Positions 47,322 to 55,964 of a DNA stretch of 64,000 nucleotides are shown here, piece by piece (within the stretch, counting starts at the first letter, position 1; the number at the start of each line of letters is the position of its first letter). This DNA comes from Pelagerythrobacter aerophilus (GTDB taxonomy: Bacteria; Pseudomonadota; Alphaproteobacteria; Sphingomonadales; Sphingomonadaceae): positions 1 through 64,000 of the forward strand of contig NZ_QXFK01000016.1 of assembly GCF_003581645.1 (NCBI RefSeq), read 5' to 3'. The notes beneath the pieces were generated by a model, which saw nothing but the letters and a program-made list of their open reading frames with translations, ran no database searches and was not told the DNA's origin. The translations under genes were made by a program, and so were the position numbers.

Positions 47322-47352
47322 AATGGGGCGCACATCCCATAGCGCGCGTGGC

Positions 47353-47592
47353 ATGACTCTCGACCAGCTCGATCGCGGCCAGCGAGCGACCGTCCTTTCG
47401 GTCGACTGGGCCATTCTTGCCCCCGAAGACGCAAAGCGCCTGCAGGCGATGGGGCTCGACCAGGGCGCGCACGTGGCTGTGGCGCACCGCGGCGTGTTCG
47501 GCGGCGTCGATCCGCTCACGGTGACCATCGGCCGCATGACGGTGGCGGTGCGCCGGGTCCATGCGGCGGCGATGACGGTGGAAGCGATATGA
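47353..47592 (+). CDS. feoA: Ferrous iron transport protein A
   Basis: This 79-residue SH3-fold cytoplasmic protein supports FeoB. Marks are MTLDQLDRGQRATVL, EDAKRLQAMGLDQGAHV and GRMTVAVRR. The ATG at 47353 is chosen because it gives the normal FeoA length, and earlier starts at 47317-47323 fall inside the Fur-like site. It overlaps feoB by four bases (ATGA). Confidence 0.93.
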   Translation: MTLDQLDRGQRATVLSVDWAILAPEDAKRLQAMGLDQGAHVAVAHRGVFGGVDPLTVTIGRMTVAVRRVHAAAMTVEAI

Positions 47593-49442
47593 GCCGCCAG
47601 CGCAGGGCTGCCCTCGTCGGCAATCCCAACTCGGGGAAGAGCGCGCTGTTCAACGCGCTCACCGGCGCGCGCCAGAAGATCGCGAACTATCCGGGCGTGA
47701 CCGTGGAGCGCAAGGCGGGGCGGCTGATCCTGCCCTCCGGCGCGCCGGTCGAGCTGATCGACCTGCCCGGCAGCTATTCGTTCGACGCGGCGAGCCCGGA
47801 CGAGGAAGTCACCCGCAAGGTCATCCACGGGGAGTTCCCCGGCGAGGTGCAGCCCGAAGTGCTGGTTCTGGTGCTCGACGCCGCCAATCTCGAGCAGCAC
47901 CTGGTGTTCGCCCAGGAAGTGATCGCGCTGGGCCGGCCGACGGTGGTCGCGCTCAACATGCTCGACCTTGCCGAGCGCGACGGGCTGACGCTCGATCCGG
48001 CGGCGCTCGAAAAGGCGCTCGGCGTTGCGGTGATCCCGACCGTCGCAGTGCGGCGCAGGGGGCTGACCGAGCTTTCCGAGGCGATCGAACAGGCGGAAGC
48101 GCGCGTGATCGACGCCTCTCCGGCGACCCCTGCCCGGGCGACGACCCTGCCCGAGCGGCGGCAGACCGCGCGGAAGGTGGCGAAGGCCGCGATCGTCGGC
48201 GAATCGGCGGGACACCGCATCCATGCACAAGTCGACCGCGTGCTGCTTCATCCGTGGATCGGGCCGGTGATTCTGTTCGCGATCCTGTTCGTGATGTTCC
48301 AGGCGGTGTTCGCCTGGGCGACGCCGTTCGCGGACGGGCTGGAGGCCGCGGTGACCGCGATCTCCGACTGGGTGATTGCGACGTTCCCGGGCGGTTTCCT
48401 GCGCGACCTGGTGACCCAGGGCGTTCTCGCGGGCGTCGGCTCGGTGGTCGTGTTCCTGCCGCAGATCGTGATCCTGTTCGCTTTCATCCTGGTGATGGAA
48501 GCGAGCGGCTACATGGCGCGCGCGGCCTTCATTATGGACCGGATGATGGCCGGCGTCGGCCTGTCGGGAAAGAGCTTCATTCCGCTGCTCTCCAGCTTCG
48601 CCTGCGCGATTCCGGGGATCATGGCGACGCGCAGCATTGCCGATCCGAAGGACCGGCTGACGACGATCCTGATCGCGCCGCTGATGACCTGCTCCGCCCG
48701 GCTGCCGGTCTATGCACTGATCATCGCCGCAGTGATTCCGCAGACGACGGTAGGGGCGGGCATCGGGTTGCAGGGCCTCGTGCTGTTCGCGCTTTATGTC
48801 GCCGGGATCGTCGGCGCGATGGCCGCTGCGCTGCTGCTGCGGCGCACGGTGACGCAGGGGGCCGCGAGCGGCTTCATCATGGAGATGCCGCGCTACCAAA
48901 TGCCGCGCCTGCGCGATCTCGCGATCGGACTGTGGCAGCGCGCGTGGATCTTCCTGCGCCGTGCAGGCACGATCATCTTCGCTGCGACGATCGCGCTGTG
49001 GGTGCTGCTGAGCTTCCCCCAGGCCGAACCGGGCGAGAGCCAGATCGACGCCTCGTTCGCCGGCATGGTCGCGGACGGCGTGCACACGGTGGTTGAGCCG
49101 ATCGGGTTCAACCGCGAGATGGCGCTGGCGCTGGTGCCGGCGATGGCCGCGCGCGAAGTCGCCGTGTCCTCGCTCGCGACAACGTACGCGGTCGACTCGG
49201 AGAGCGAGGAGCAGACCGCGCTCGCGCTCGAGCACGAAGTCGCCGCGCGCTGGAGCCTGCCGACGGCGCTCGCGTTCCTCGCGTGGTTCGTGTTCGCGCC
49301 GCAGTGCCTGTCGACGATTGCCGTCGCTCGGCGGGAGACGAACGGCTGGAAATGGCCGGCGTTCATGGTCGGCTACCTGTTCGTGCTTGCCTATGTCTTC
49401 GCGGGGCTGACCTACTGGATCGCGGTGGCGCTGGGGCTGTAG
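47589..49442 (+). CDS. feoB: Ferrous iron transporter B
   Basis: This is the inner-membrane Fe(II) transporter with an N-terminal GTPase. The 617-residue protein has G1 GNPNSGKS at 11-18, G3 DLPGSYSF, G4 NMLDLAE, a guanine-dissociation spacer, then about eight to ten membrane helices with gate motifs (VASSLATTYAVD-like region, SFACAIPGIMATR). It is somewhat shorter than the E. coli protein (about 770), which is usual in this group. No feoC is present. Confidence 0.96.
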   Translation: MSRQRRAALVGNPNSGKSALFNALTGARQKIANYPGVTVERKAGRLILPSGAPVELIDLPGSYSFDAASPDEEVTRKVIHGEFPGEVQPEVLVLVLDAANLEQHLVFAQEVIALGRPTVVALNMLDLAERDGLTLDPAALEKALGVAVIPTVAVRRRGLTELSEAIEQAEARVIDASPATPARATTLPERRQTARKVAKAAIVGESAGHRIHAQVDRVLLHPWIGPVILFAILFVMFQAVFAWATPFADGLEAAVTAISDWVIATFPGGFLRDLVTQGVLAGVGSVVVFLPQIVILFAFILVMEASGYMARAAFIMDRMMAGVGLSGKSFIPLLSSFACAIPGIMATRSIADPKDRLTTILIAPLMTCSARLPVYALIIAAVIPQTTVGAGIGLQGLVLFALYVAGIVGAMAAALLLRRTVTQGAASGFIMEMPRYQMPRLRDLAIGLWQRAWIFLRRAGTIIFAATIALWVLLSFPQAEPGESQIDASFAGMVADGVHTVVEPIGFNREMALALVPAMAAREVAVSSLATTYAVDSESEEQTALALEHEVAARWSLPTALAFLAWFVFAPQCLSTIAVARRETNGWKWPAFMVGYLFVLAYVFAGLTYWIAVALGL

Positions 49443-49586
49443 CGGCTTTCTACAACGGTGTGGGCGGGGCCAACTCCTCATCGTGTGTTGGTGTGGAGAT
49501 ATTCGATTTTGGCCCGGTCTTAGGGTAGCGCGCCCTCGGCCCATTGGTTAAGCCGTTCGCCACACCCGAAAGAGGAAAGCGAATCC

Positions 49587-50138
49587 ATGGCCGGCAGCCT
49601 CAACAAAGTCATGCTCATCGGCAATCTCGGCGCCGATCCCGAAGTGCGCGAGTTTCAGAACGGCGGCGCTGTGTGCAACCTGCGCATCGCGACCAGCGAG
49701 CAGTGGAAGGACCGCAACACCGGCGAACGGCAGGAGCGGACCGAGTGGCACAGCGTGGCGATCTTCTCCGAAGGGCTGATCAACGTCGCCAAGAACTACC
49801 TGCGCAAGGGCAGCAAGGTCTACATCGAGGGTCAGCTCCAGACCCGCAAGTGGCAGGACCAGAACGGGCAGGACCGCTATTCGACCGAGATCGTGCTGCG
49901 CGGCTTCAACGGCACGCTGACCATGCTCGACGGTGCGCCCGGCGGCAGCGGCGGTGGTGGCGGAGGCGGCCAGCGTAGCGGCGGTGGCGGCGGCTGGGAC
50001 CGCGGCGGCGGTTCTTCGGGCGGTAACGACGGCGGCTGGAATCAGGGCGGCGGCGGCCAGGGCTCTGGCGGCGGTCAGGGCTCGGGATCGCGCGGCGGAT
50101 CGAACTTCGACGACCTGGACGACGATATTCCGTTCTGA
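49587..50138 (+). CDS. ssb: Single-stranded DNA-binding protein
   Basis: This OB-fold protein coats single-stranded DNA in replication and repair. The 183-residue protein has [49 protein letters not shown] and [19 protein letters not shown] over about 115 residues. A glycine-rich linker follows, then the protein-interaction tail [25 protein letters not shown] precedes the ATG. No SOS-box was seen upstream. Confidence 0.97.
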   Translation: MAGSLNKVMLIGNLGADPEVREFQNGGAVCNLRIATSEQWKDRNTGERQERTEWHSVAIFSEGLINVAKNYLRKGSKVYIEGQLQTRKWQDQNGQDRYSTEIVLRGFNGTLTMLDGAPGGSGGGGGGGQRSGGGGGWDRGGGSSGGNDGGWNQGGGGQGSGGGQGSGSRGGSNFDDLDDDIPF

Positions 50139-50156
50139 GGCGCCCGGCAGCCGTTC

Positions 50157-50594
50157 TCACTGCCCTTCTTCGGGGGAGACGTGCTGGAGGATCAGGTGCC
50201 GTGTGACCCGCTGATTTCCCGGATCCCTGTCGAATTGCGGCATACCCGTTGGGATATCGCCGGACAGGCTCCGGTCACTTTGGGCGGCCAGCCACCGCGT
50301 GAAGCTCGCCTCGTCGGAAAAGGTAGCGATCGGCTCTCCGCTCGGCAGGCTGTCGAATGAAGCGGCAAGAAAGAACTCGCCCGTCGAACGATCGTGGAAA
50401 AGGCCGTGTCCCGTATAATCCCGATGCGCCCGGACGATCGCCCCGAGATCGCCGAACCATTGGCTTGCCTTCAGGAACCGGGCAGCGGCATGCGCCAGTT
50501 CGTCTCCGAAAGGCGCGGCGGCGCTGGCTGCGAAACCTCGCGGAGGAGAAGGCGATAGCGCCTGACGGTCCGTCTGCCGCCCATCGCGTGCCAC
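50157..50594 (-). CDS. Hypothetical protein, unrecognised
   Basis: The 145-residue reading from a GTG at 50594 contains a plausible globular core (GDELAHAAARFLKASQWFGD, YTGHGLFHDRSTGEFFLAAS, TFSDEASFTRWLAAQSD). I do not recognise a family. The start is uncertain, and the frame extends to 50681 inside the upstream lipoprotein gene. It begins two bases after that gene's stop on the same strand, so coupling is likely. Confidence 0.5.
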   Translation of the reverse strand: MARDGRQTDRQALSPSPPRGFAASAAAPFGDELAHAAARFLKASQWFGDLGAIVRAHRDYTGHGLFHDRSTGEFFLAASFDSLPSGEPIATFSDEASFTRWLAAQSDRSLSGDIPTGMPQFDRDPGNQRVTRHLILQHVSPEEGQ

Positions 50595-50595
50595 C

Positions 50596-50940
50596 TTACC
50601 GGGCGTTCGCGAGGAGGCTGAAGCGGGTCGTGACGCCATTCGCCGACAGGGAAAAACCTCCATCCGCTTCGGCTTTCTCATCGAAGCACAGTTCCGCGCC
50701 GCTGGCGGCGGATGTCATGCAAAGCTGCGCGTCACGGCGCTTCCACGTCCCTTCTTCGACAGGCTTCGGTACATTGTCCGCCATGTCCGCATAGGTGCTT
50801 TCCTGGAAAACCATGCGGTGTGTGGAACCGTCGGGCGCTTCATAGGCGTAGATGCCCGGCTTCATCGGTCCTTCCGGGCTGTTTCCGCACCCGGCGAGCG
50901 GCATGGACATGAGCAGCGAGCCAATCAGAATCTTCCGCAA
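50596..50940 (-). CDS. Small lipoprotein
   Basis: This 114-residue protein has the lipoprotein signal LRKILIGSLLMSMPLAGC, with cysteine at the lipobox, followed by GIYAYEAPDGSTHRMVFQES, GTWKRRDAQLCMT and AELCFDEK. The TTG at 50940 has GAGGAG upstream and gives a correct signal peptide. Longer readings to 51072 have none. Function is unknown. Confidence 0.72.
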   Translation of the reverse strand: MRKILIGSLLMSMPLAGCGNSPEGPMKPGIYAYEAPDGSTHRMVFQESTYADMADNVPKPVEEGTWKRRDAQLCMTSAASGAELCFDEKAEADGGFSLSANGVTTRFSLLANAR

Positions 50941-51421
50941 AATGATCTCCTCGTCGCGTGGCGGACGGCGGGCGGACCGCCGGTGCCGGCGGCAATCGCA
51001 TCGGGTCCGCCCCTTGTCACTGTCAGGCAAGCGTCCCTGCCAAGTCAATCGCTGGCGGTTCGCACCGGGCAAGACCTGACGCGAGCGAACCCTGCGTTCA
51101 AAGATCGGGACTTTCTTCCTGAGGCGTGCGCCAGCGCGCCGTTCCTCTCAAGGCGGGAACGAGAATCCGGCGAGCTGAGACATTCATGGGACAGGGTGCG
51201 GGCAAGGGGTACCGGACGGCGCCCAGCCGCTTATGATATTTGTTAATGAGCGTGCGGGATTCGAAAAGAGAGAGCCTTATTCTTCCCGCGGTCTTCCCTT
51301 TTCCGAGCGATGCGCAATCCCGGCCGCGTGATCCACGCGGCTGGCAGCCCAACCACTGTTAGCGCCGCGACGCGGACTTTCGAGTTCGCCGGCGCTTCGT
51401 ACCCCCGAGCAGGAGAAACAA
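50941..51421. other. Intergenic gap of 481 bases, no gene recognised
   Basis: This gap separates two divergent lipoprotein genes and must contain both promoters. Short frames on both strands lack motifs. An AGGAGAAACAA ribosome site for the right-hand gene lies at its end. Confidence 0.5.
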
Positions 51422-52135
51422 ATGATGATACCGAAGTCGCAGTCCGGCATGCTTTGCATGGCCGTCGTCCTCTCTCTCGGCGTGTCCGCTTGCAGCGGGA
51501 GCGAGGATGCTTCCGACGCGGCAGTCGACGCCGCTCAGGCCGATCCGGCAGAAACATCGGGTGAGAACGGCGCCCTTGCCGGAACTCCAACCCTCGCGGA
51601 CGGACCCGACGTTTGCTTCAAAGCGATTACCAAGCATCTGGGCGCCGACACCAAGGTGTCCGAAATTACGTCGTTCTTCAGCACCGGCAGCGAGATCGAC
51701 AGCAGCGATAGCCGGCCACAGGGCCAGATGACCATTTGCACGGTCGAGTATCAGAGCCCCGATGATCCGCGAAAGCTGGTAAGCACGCGGCTCGACCTTG
51801 CGAGCGGGGAATTCAGTCCGCCGCAGCCGATCGAGATCACGGTGATGGGCAATGCGGCCGAGTTCAATCTTGAGGACTATCTGGTTCCCCTGTCGCAGAT
51901 CAACGCATCGGGATTGGCCTCGGTGATGGAGGCGCAGAAGTCCAAGCTTGGCGACGTTTACAGCCGGTATGCATGGTTGGGCGTGCGCCTGTCCGCACCC
52001 GACGCGTTCAACGACAAGCACACCTTGCGTCTCGACGTAGAGGGGCGTCTCGCGTCCAACGACATCAAGGAAAGCGGCTACGCGTCGGTTTCCCTCGACG
52101 GTCGGACGATCACCGCGGATCACCTGACCCCTTGA
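51422..52135 (+). CDS. Lipoprotein of unknown function
   Basis: This 237-residue protein has a lipoprotein signal (GMLCMAVVLSLGVSACSGSE, lipobox VSAC) and an acidic/alanine-rich linker. A globular domain follows with three cysteines (PDVCFKAITKHLG, MTICTVEYQSPDD) and a C-terminal beta-rich part (TLRLDVEGRLASND, YASVSLDGRTITA). AGGAGAAACAA precedes the ATG. I do not recognise the family. It is probably anchored in the inner or outer membrane facing the periplasm. Confidence 0.72.
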   Translation: MMIPKSQSGMLCMAVVLSLGVSACSGSEDASDAAVDAAQADPAETSGENGALAGTPTLADGPDVCFKAITKHLGADTKVSEITSFFSTGSEIDSSDSRPQGQMTICTVEYQSPDDPRKLVSTRLDLASGEFSPPQPIEITVMGNAAEFNLEDYLVPLSQINASGLASVMEAQKSKLGDVYSRYAWLGVRLSAPDAFNDKHTLRLDVEGRLASNDIKESGYASVSLDGRTITADHLTP

Positions 52136-52624
52136 TCGGTGCTGCGGCGCATCGCGACCGGCGGTGCGCAGGCAGGCTATCCCCGGCTCTCGAGGATCTC
52201 GGGCAGTATCCGGACCGTGGTGCCCCGGCATGGGCGCGCCGCGGTCCGGCTGACCGCGGGTGCCTTCGTTCGGCCGGCTATGGCTGACGCTGCGATCCGC
52301 GTTCCGAGCGGCGCGAAAACACCTTGCTGCGGTCGACGTTCTGCCACGCGGCATGCGGGGGCCATGGGTGGAGAGGCAACTTCCCGGGACTTGGCGGTGA
52401 GACGGACGGCAGCCGGGTCGCAAGGGCCGCTGTCCGTCTCAAGTATTCCGCCGACCGGAGGATAAACTCCGGTCAAGGCAAGTACGAGCCGGGTACGAGG
52501 CATCCGCTCGCCTCGCCGGCTTTCATAGCTTCGCGGTGACATTCACCCAAGGTATAAGAAAGTTAAGAATCGTTACCCGCTCGGAGGAGTCCGACCGCGA
52601 GAGGGTGAGGGCAGAGCGAACGCC
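52136..52624. other. Intergenic gap of 489 bases, no gene recognised
   Basis: This is the convergent gap between the lipoprotein and the RNB exonuclease gene. One plus-strand frame (52139-52465) is open but has no ribosome site and no recognisable motif. No clear terminator hairpin was seen. Confidence 0.5.
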
Positions 52625-54013
52625 CTAGACGGGCTCGGCTTCGATCCGCCCGTTAGCGGTGTCGATACGCGCCAGTCGCAGGTCGACGATCTCGCCCGGC
52701 ACGCCCGACATGCCGTTTACGTTGACGATCACCGGGTGGTCCAGCAGTTGGACCGTGATGCGCCCAGGGCGGGCGGCAACGATCCGCGCTGCGGCCCTTT
52801 GACCCACGCGATCGGCAAGGATCATGGCTTCGGCAAGATCGAGCGCGGCACGTTCGACACGCCCGGCAAGCGAGGCGGCGCGGGCCATGACGGGGGGCAA
52901 TGCTGCGAAGGCCTGAGTGACATGGTCGGGCAAGGACCTGTCATTCGCCAGCGCCAGCGCCGCCTCCACCACATAGCGGTCCGCCAGACGCCTGAGCGGC
53001 GCAGTGGTATGGGCGTAGGGCGCCGCGATCGCGGCGTGCCAGGGCGGCGCGGCGGGATCGAATGCGGCGTAGCCTGCGCCATTGCCCGCGCGGCGAATGG
53101 CCATCATCATCGCCGCTTGCGGCCAGTCCTGCGGATCGAGCCGCCGCTCGAAGGCTTGCAGGTCTTCATCTCGTGGCCAGGCCAGTTCCAGCGCCGCCGC
53201 CTGCTGGCGCAATTGCGTCACCGCCTCGGGATCGGGTTCCTCCATCACCCGGAACAGCCCGGTGCGATGATCCTGGAAAAGCCGTGCGACTGCGAGGTTG
53301 CAGGCCATCGAGAGGCTCGCATTCACCTCCTCGCTGCGGCGGCGCGGGCGAAATTGCAGCGAGTAGCCGCCACCTGCCAGCGCCTCCAACTCCTGCTCGG
53401 GCGGATCGACCCGTGCGGCGCCGCGCGCCCGCTCGGCAGCTTCGATCCGCTGGGTCAGTTCCACGGCCGCTGGCGGCAGGGCGGCTTCCGGGATGGCTTC
53501 ATAGGCGAGCTTGGCGCGGCTGCGAATGATCGCCCGCTCCACGCCATCGAGCCGCGCCGTTCCCGCCGGATCGACCCGGACCGCAAAGATTACCGCCGGG
53601 CGCGGCCCGTCCGGCAGCAGGCTGGCGGCGCCTTCCGAAAGCACCGGCGGATAGAGCCGCACCTTGTCGCCCGGCAGATAGATCGTCATGCCGCGCGCCC
53701 AGGCCTCTTCTTCCAGCGCGCTTCCGGGGCGCACGAACCAGGCGACATCGGCGATGGCGTAATGCAGAAGCACGTCGCGGCCGGCCATCTCCACCCGGAA
53801 TGCCTGGTCGAGATCGGTTGCGCTTGCCGGATCGAGTGTGACGAACGCCTCGTCCGTGCGGTCGCGATGGGTATCGGCGCCCACGGCCATGGCGGCGGCG
53901 TTCTCGGCCTCGGCCAAGACGGCAGGCGGAAAGGTTTCCGGCAGGTCGAACCGCTCGTTCAGCGCGGTGATGCGCCCGGCGAGCAGGCCATGCGGATCGT
54001 GGATGGCCTTCAT
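52625..54013 (-). CDS. Short RNase II/R-family (RNB) exoribonuclease
   Basis: This 462-residue protein is essentially an RNB catalytic domain plus a small C-terminal beta domain, without the N-terminal cold-shock domains of RNase II or R. The active-site segment reads TLDPASATDLDQAF: three of the four usual aspartates are present and the fourth is Q. HYAIADVAWFVRPGSALEEEAWARG, GAASLLPDGPRPA, YAHTTAPLRRLADRYV and NASLSMACNLAVA are family marks. It probably degrades RNA 3' to 5'. It overlaps the thioesterase gene by ATGA. Confidence 0.88.
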   Translation of the reverse strand: MKAIHDPHGLLAGRITALNERFDLPETFPPAVLAEAENAAAMAVGADTHRDRTDEAFVTLDPASATDLDQAFRVEMAGRDVLLHYAIADVAWFVRPGSALEEEAWARGMTIYLPGDKVRLYPPVLSEGAASLLPDGPRPAVIFAVRVDPAGTARLDGVERAIIRSRAKLAYEAIPEAALPPAAVELTQRIEAAERARGAARVDPPEQELEALAGGGYSLQFRPRRRSEEVNASLSMACNLAVARLFQDHRTGLFRVMEEPDPEAVTQLRQQAAALELAWPRDEDLQAFERRLDPQDWPQAAMMMAIRRAGNGAGYAAFDPAAPPWHAAIAAPYAHTTAPLRRLADRYVVEAALALANDRSLPDHVTQAFAALPPVMARAASLAGRVERAALDLAEAMILADRVGQRAAARIVAARPGRITVQLLDHPVIVNVNGMSGVPGEIVDLRLARIDTANGRIEAEPV

Positions 54014-54408
54014 TTGTGATTGGGAGCGATCGGCGTCGGTTGCCCGTCCTCGTCCAGAGCCACGAAGCTGAACCGCCCCTGGGTGACTCTTGTGCGCATC
54101 CCCGTAACCTCGCTCATCGCCACCGCGATGATCTGCACGGTCAGCGAAGTGCGGCCGACGCGGACCACCTCGGAATAGAAACTCACCACATCGCCGACTT
54201 TGACCGGCCTGTGAAATTCCATGGCCTCGATGCCGACGGTCACTACCCGCCGCCGCGCCCGCTGGCGTGCGGCGACTTCGCCGGCAAGGTCCATCTGTGC
54301 GAGCAGCCACCCGCCCCAGATGTCGCCCGAGGGATTGGTGTCGCGGGGCATGGCCCGCGTGCGGATCGCGGGTTCGCCCGTCGGTAGCGGTTCGTCAGCC
54401 GTGGTCAC
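54010..54408 (-). CDS. Acyl-CoA thioesterase, YciA/hotdog family
   Basis: This 132-residue hotdog-fold enzyme hydrolyses acyl-CoA. Marks are RTRAMPRDTNPSGDIWGGWLLAQMDLAGE with the catalytic aspartate, IEAMEFHRPVKVGDVVSFYS and GRFSFVALDEDGQP. The GTG at 54408 overlaps the stop of the corA remnant. It ends in an ATGA overlap with the RNB gene. Confidence 0.9.
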   Translation of the reverse strand: MTTADEPLPTGEPAIRTRAMPRDTNPSGDIWGGWLLAQMDLAGEVAARQRARRRVVTVGIEAMEFHRPVKVGDVVSFYSEVVRVGRTSLTVQIIAVAMSEVTGMRTRVTQGRFSFVALDEDGQPTPIAPNHK

Positions 54409-54635
54409 AGCCAGCCCACCCTCTTGAATCGGAGATAGAGAAGCATGCAGATCACCGCGATAATGCCCGGCACCACGAAATAGGCGTACTCCATCCTGGG
54501 CTCGGGCATGTTGTCGAAGTTCATGCCATAAATCCCGGCGATCGCGGTGTACTGCGCCCCCGCGTCCAGCACAGCGGCTGCGCCCTCCGTCACTGGTTCG
54601 CCTGCGCGATATTCGCGCGCTGCGATGATCGTCAC
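54405..54635 (-). pseudogene. Internally deleted CorA magnesium transporter
   Basis: The 76-residue frame joins a CorA-like N-terminus (MTIIAAREYRAGEPVTEG) directly to the C-terminal signature region (AIAGIYGMNFDNMPEPRMEY, then one helix and YLRFKRVGWL). Normal CorA proteins have about 320 residues, so roughly 240 are missing and the first membrane helix is lost. The GMN motif is intact but the product cannot form the channel. It begins with GTG overlapping the stop of another fragment (GTGA), and its end overlaps the thioesterase start. Confidence 0.7.
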
Positions 54636-54790
54636 GCGCGCTCCTTCTTGCGGCGGATCAACAGGCCCGTGGTTCCGCCGCCTTCATAGACGAATTCGAA
54701 TTCGGGCCAACCCCGGCGCCGAAATGTCCCCTGAGGCGCGCGCAGCACCGTCGAGCGTCGCGCCCCCGGGATCAGACGAGGACACGGCCG
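54632..54790 (-). pseudogene. C-terminal gene fragment of unknown family
   Basis: A minus-strand frame ends at 54632 with a protein-like tail (STVLRAPQGTFRRRGWPEFE, then FVYEGGGTTGLLIRRKKERA). No start is visible in the 160 bases before the aldo/keto reductase stop. The composition resembles the C-terminal beta domain attached to some serine hydrolases, but the match is weak. It is probably the remnant of a deleted gene that preceded corA. Confidence 0.3.
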
Positions 54791-54797
54791 CCTGCCG

Positions 54798-55814
54798 TCA
54801 GCTGCGATAACTGCCCTGCCGCTCCAGCATCCAGCCGGGATACTCGGCCGGGAGCCGGCTGAGGTCTTCCAGTGTGGCGAGCTCGTCGGCGTCCAGGCGG
54901 ACCTTTGTCGCTGCGATGTTGTCGGTCAGTTGATCTACGCGCTTGGCCCCCACGATGACGCTGGTGACAACGTCCTGATGCAGGAGCCAGGCCAGTGCCA
55001 CCTGGGCAACGCTGCAACCCTTTGTTTCCGCGATTGCGCGCATCGCCGCGATCAGCGGGCCGCCACGCGCCCGGTCGACCGGCGGGAAATCGAAGGTGGC
55101 ACGGCGGCCGTCGGCGGAGATGCCCTCGCCATCGTATTTGCCGGACAAGTAGCCGCCCGCCAGCGGACTCCAGACCATGAGCCCGATCTTCTCCGACCGG
55201 AGCATCGGCGCGATCTCCCGCTCGAGATCGCGGCCCACGATGGTGTAGTACGCCTGGAGTGAGAGGATCGGCGCGAGCCGCCTTGCCTCGGCAATGCCGA
55301 CTGCCTTGACGACTTGCCAAGCCGCCCAGTTCGACAGCCCGATGTACCGGACGTAGCCCTGCCGGACAAGGGTATCGAGCGCCTCCAGCGTTTCGACGAT
55401 CGGCGTGGCCGGATCGAAGCCGTGGATCTGGTAGAGGTCGATGTGATCGAGCCCGAGCCGCTCGAGGCTCGCCTTGCATTGGCTGAGAATGTGTCCGCGT
55501 GAGGCGCCCCGCGCGTTGGCGCCGTCGCCCATCGGCCCCATCACCTTGGTGGCGATCACGACATCGTCGCGGGCCACGCCGAGGTTCTTGAGCGACTGGC
55601 CGAGGATTTTCTCGCTCTGCCCGCCGGCATAGATATTGGCGGTGTCGATGAAGTTGATGCCGCTGTCGAGCGCGGTTTTGACCAACGCGTCGGCGTCGCC
55701 TTGGCCGAGCCGGCCGATCTGACCCCACATGTCTTCGCTGCCGCCGAAAGTCATGGTGCCGAGGCAAAGCTCGGACACGAAAAGGCCGCTGTGGCCAAGC
55801 GTTCGCATGCGCAT
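54798..55814 (-). CDS. Aldo/keto reductase
   Basis: This 338-residue NADPH-dependent TIM-barrel oxidoreductase has LCLGTMTFGGSEDMWGQ, the INFIDTANIYAGGQSEKILG D/Y region, VIATKVMGPMGDG (lysine), IDLYQIHGFDPATP (histidine), YIGLSNWAAWQVV and TSVIVGAKRVDQLTDNIAA. It is divergent from an AraC regulator, a common arrangement in which the regulator controls the reductase. The substrate is unknown. Confidence 0.92.
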   Translation of the reverse strand: MRMRTLGHSGLFVSELCLGTMTFGGSEDMWGQIGRLGQGDADALVKTALDSGINFIDTANIYAGGQSEKILGQSLKNLGVARDDVVIATKVMGPMGDGANARGASRGHILSQCKASLERLGLDHIDLYQIHGFDPATPIVETLEALDTLVRQGYVRYIGLSNWAAWQVVKAVGIAEARRLAPILSLQAYYTIVGRDLEREIAPMLRSEKIGLMVWSPLAGGYLSGKYDGEGISADGRRATFDFPPVDRARGGPLIAAMRAIAETKGCSVAQVALAWLLHQDVVTSVIVGAKRVDQLTDNIAATKVRLDADELATLEDLSRLPAEYPGWMLERQGSYRS

Positions 55815-55964
55815 AGGAGGCTCCTTGAACGTGGTAAACTGGCCGTCCGGACTAAGCCGATGCCAGCGGGCGGGCTAGGCCCATTGTCTCAATAATCTGC
55901 CCGATCCTATCAATGATGCGTTTCGCCGGGTGCGTCCGGCCCGCGGATGGGCTAGTGGCAGTGC

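Noticed and set aside
47313-49544. Long minus-strand frame opposite feoB
   Set aside because: Antisense shadow; feoA/feoB motifs on the plus strand are unambiguous.
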